Shown piece after piece: positions 62,424 to 64,000 of a DNA stretch of 64,000 nucleotides. How positions within the stretch are numbered: the stretch's first letter is position 1; each line of letters opens with the position of its first letter. The stretch comes from Alistipes indistinctus YIT 12060 (lineage in GTDB: Bacteria; Bacteroidota; Bacteroidia; Bacteroidales; Rikenellaceae): positions 2,790,001 to 2,854,000 of the forward strand of contig NZ_CP102250.1 in NCBI RefSeq assembly GCF_025144995.1, in the 5' to 3' direction. Position numbers and translations under genes: made by a program. The notes under the pieces were generated by a model, which saw nothing but the letters and a program-made list of their open reading frames with translations, was not told the DNA's origin and ran no database searches.

Positions 62424-63131
62424 ATGTTCGATCCGCAGCGAATCCTATATGAAGATAACCACCTGTTGGTGGTCAACAAACGCGCCGGTGAACTGGTGCA
62501 GCCCGATCCGACGGGAGATCCCGCTCTCGAGGATGAGATCAAGGCGTTCCTCGGGGCACGTGAAGCCAAACCCGGCAATGTGTTCCTCGGGGTGGTGCAC
62601 CGCATCGACCGCCCGGTAAGCGGCGCGGTGATCTTTGCCAAAACGGGTAAGGCGCTTACCCGGCTCAATGAGATGATCAAGGTGCGCGAGATCGACAAAT
62701 ACTATTGGGCGATCACCGAAAAACCGCTTCAGCCCGAGGCGGGAACCCTCGTGGGGCATTTGGTGCGCGACGGCCGGACGAACAAATCCCGAATCTATCC
62801 GAAGCCCGTGCCGGGGAGCAAGGAGGCGCGGCTCAATTATAAATTGCTGGGGGGAAGTAAAAACTATTTCCTGGTTGAGGTCGAGTTGCTGACGGGGCGC
62901 CATCACCAGATCCGGGCGCAGCTTTCGGCGGCGGGCAGTCCGATCCGGGGCGACCTGAAATACGGCGCCGTACGGTCGAACCGGGACGGCAGCATCTCGC
63001 TCCATTCCCGCCGGGTCGAATTCCTGCATCCGGTGGCCCGGGCCGGACTGCCGCGCGAACGACTCGTGATTACCGCCCCGGCACCTGCGGGGGACAGCCT
63101 GTGGAACTATTTCGAGGAGTCGCAGCGGTGA
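62424..63131 (+). CDS. RluA family RNA pseudouridine synthase
   Basis: The 235-residue enzyme isomerises uridine to pseudouridine in rRNA or tRNA. The catalytic motif is GVVHRIDRPVSGAVIFAKT (about 54-72) with the active Asp. Other family segments are RILYEDNHLLVVNKRAGELV (5-24), YWAITEKPL and GRHHQIRAQLSAAGSPIRGD (about 156-175). No S4 domain is present, so it belongs to the short RluA/TruC-like group; the target uridine is not known. It starts 48 bases after cdd and may be co-transcribed with it. Confidence 0.93.
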   Translation: MFDPQRILYEDNHLLVVNKRAGELVQPDPTGDPALEDEIKAFLGAREAKPGNVFLGVVHRIDRPVSGAVIFAKTGKALTRLNEMIKVREIDKYYWAITEKPLQPEAGTLVGHLVRDGRTNKSRIYPKPVPGSKEARLNYKLLGGSKNYFLVEVELLTGRHHQIRAQLSAAGSPIRGDLKYGAVRSNRDGSISLHSRRVEFLHPVARAGLPRERLVITAPAPAGDSLWNYFEESQR

Positions 63132-63162
63132 CAGAGCACGGTGCAATAAATTCCGCTTCCGG

Positions 63163-63193
63163 TTGACACCCTTTCGTTATTTTTATACCTTTG
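63163..63193 (+). promoter_or_regulatory. promoter TTG-N20-TACCTTTG for the deoxyhypusine synthase-like gene
   Basis: TTG (63163-63165) and TACCTTTG (63186-63193) are 20 bases apart, 26 bases before the ATG at 63219. Confidence 0.7.
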
Positions 63194-63218
63194 CCCGATC
63201 AATCCAAATTTACGAATC

Positions 63219-64000
63219 ATGACAAAAGGACCCATTTCTCAGTTTATCACGCACAACTACCGCCACTTCAATGCAGCGGCTCTGGTGGATGCGGCCAAAG
63301 GCTACGAAGCCCACATCGACAAGGGGGGCAAGATGATGATCACGCTCGGAGGTGCGATGAGTACCGCGGAGCTGGGTATTTCACTGGCGGAGATGATTCG
63401 CCGGGACAAGGTGCAAATCATCACCTGCACCGGTGCGAACCTCGAAGAGGATATTATGAACCTCGTCGCCCATTCGCACTACAAGCGCGTGCCCAACTAC
63501 CGCGATTTCACCCCGCAGGACGAATGGAACCTGCTGCAAAGCCACATGAACCGCGTGACGGATACCTGTATTCCCGAAGAAGAGGCTTTCCGCCGCCTGC
63601 AGCAGCATATTTTCAAAATCTGGAAAGACGCCGACAGCAAGGGCGAGCGTTACCTGCCCTATGAGTTTATGTACAAACTGCTGCGCAGCGGAGAACTGGA
63701 GCAGTATTACGAGATCGACCCGAAGAACAGTTGGATGTTGGCCGCCTGCGAAAAGAACATTCCGATTATCGTACCGGGATGGGAGGACAGCACGATGGGC
63801 AATATCTTTACCTCTTACTGCATCAAGGGAGAGCTGAAGCCTTCCACCGTCAAGGGCGGCATCGAAACGATGATCTTCCTGACCGAATGGTACCGGGCCA
63901 ACAGTGGCGGTCCCGGCGTGGGCTTTTTCCAGATCGGCGGCGGCATCTCGGGCGATTTCCCGATTTGCGTCGTACCGATGATGTACCAGGACCTGGAGTG
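63219..64000 (+). CDS. deoxyhypusine synthase family protein (partial, 3' end cut by window)
   Basis: The gene starts at the ATG at 63219 and runs off the window end; 260 codons are present. The product begins MTKGPISQFITHNYRHFNAA. It shows the NAD-binding pattern of deoxyhypusine synthases: MITLGGAMSTAELGISLAEM (about 38-57), IITCTGANLEEDIMN (about 66-80), IIVPGWEDSTMG and GFFQIGGGISGDFPICVVP. In eukaryotes and archaea the enzyme transfers a butylamine group from spermidine to eIF5A. Bacteria lack eIF5A, and bacterial homologues probably act as homospermidine-type or other aminobutyl transferases. The catalytic Lys region lies beyond the window. Confidence 0.9.
   Translation, partial: MTKGPISQFITHNYRHFNAAALVDAAKGYEAHIDKGGKMMITLGGAMSTAELGISLAEMIRRDKVQIITCTGANLEEDIMNLVAHSHYKRVPNYRDFTPQDEWNLLQSHMNRVTDTCIPEEEAFRRLQQHIFKIWKDADSKGERYLPYEFMYKLLRSGELEQYYEIDPKNSWMLAACEKNIPIIVPGWEDSTMGNIFTSYCIKGELKPSTVKGGIETMIFLTEWYRANSGGPGVGFFQIGGGISGDFPICVVPMMYQDLE

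Overview
The window looks like a chromosomal segment of a gut Bacteroidales species, most likely Alistipes (Rikenellaceae). Three things point there. The promoters follow the Bacteroidetes pattern TTTG-N19/20-TAnnTTTG. The gene families are Bacteroidales-typical: BACON/leucine-rich lipoprotein, DUF4954 beta-helix protein, S46 dipeptidyl-peptidase, Mfa1/Mfa2 fimbriae, LysM plus periplasmic-binding fusion. The core genes are fairly GC-rich for the order. The genus is an inference; no rRNA is present.

Layout. 1-7.4 kb: rpoN (cut by the window start), asnS, a lipoprotein, a DUF4954 protein and der. 7.4-13 kb: a promoter-driven structured RNA with 6S-like architecture, a BACON/LRR surface lipoprotein, a secreted protein, a truncated glycoside hydrolase 2-like protein and rlmH. 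13-20.7 kb: an NYN nuclease fused to a cold-shock domain, then a tightly packed run (unknown protein, rsmI, DUF389, inositol phosphatase, lipid A acyltransferase, glycosyltransferase). 20.7-27 kb: an unlisted 58-residue membrane protein, an M20 peptidase, glmM, a nucleoside phosphorylase, dnaN and an exonuclease.

27-38 kb is the accessory region. A six-gene fimbrial operon on the minus strand (DUF3575, DUF3868/OmpA-like, Mfa1 major subunit, Mfa2 anchor, minor subunit, large 971-residue tip candidate) is preceded by an invertible segment and a tyrosine recombinase. The segment, 36441-36742, is bounded by perfect 16-bp inverted repeats. It carries one recognisable promoter, which now points away from the fimbrial genes (OFF). 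Inversion would place it about 120 bases upstream of the first fimbrial gene. The right repeat contains the recombinase stop codon, so flipping leaves the recombinase intact.

38-64 kb returns to core genes: a LysM/binding-protein fusion with an inverted 72-base copy of part of itself downstream, htpG, a thioesterase, guaB, an FAD synthetase lacking the riboflavin-kinase motif, rex, a HAD phosphatase, ispF, pepD, a Nudix hydrolase, a long minus-strand operon (MBL hydrolase, trmD, lpxB, FAH hydrolase, secreted protein, maf, DPP11-type peptidase), an RlmD-like methyltransferase, an M23-like protein, a SIMPL protein, a nine-copy 9-bp minisatellite, mnmD, cdd, an RluA-type pseudouridine synthase and a deoxyhypusine synthase homologue cut by the window end. 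No tRNA, rRNA, CRISPR array or insertion sequence was found.
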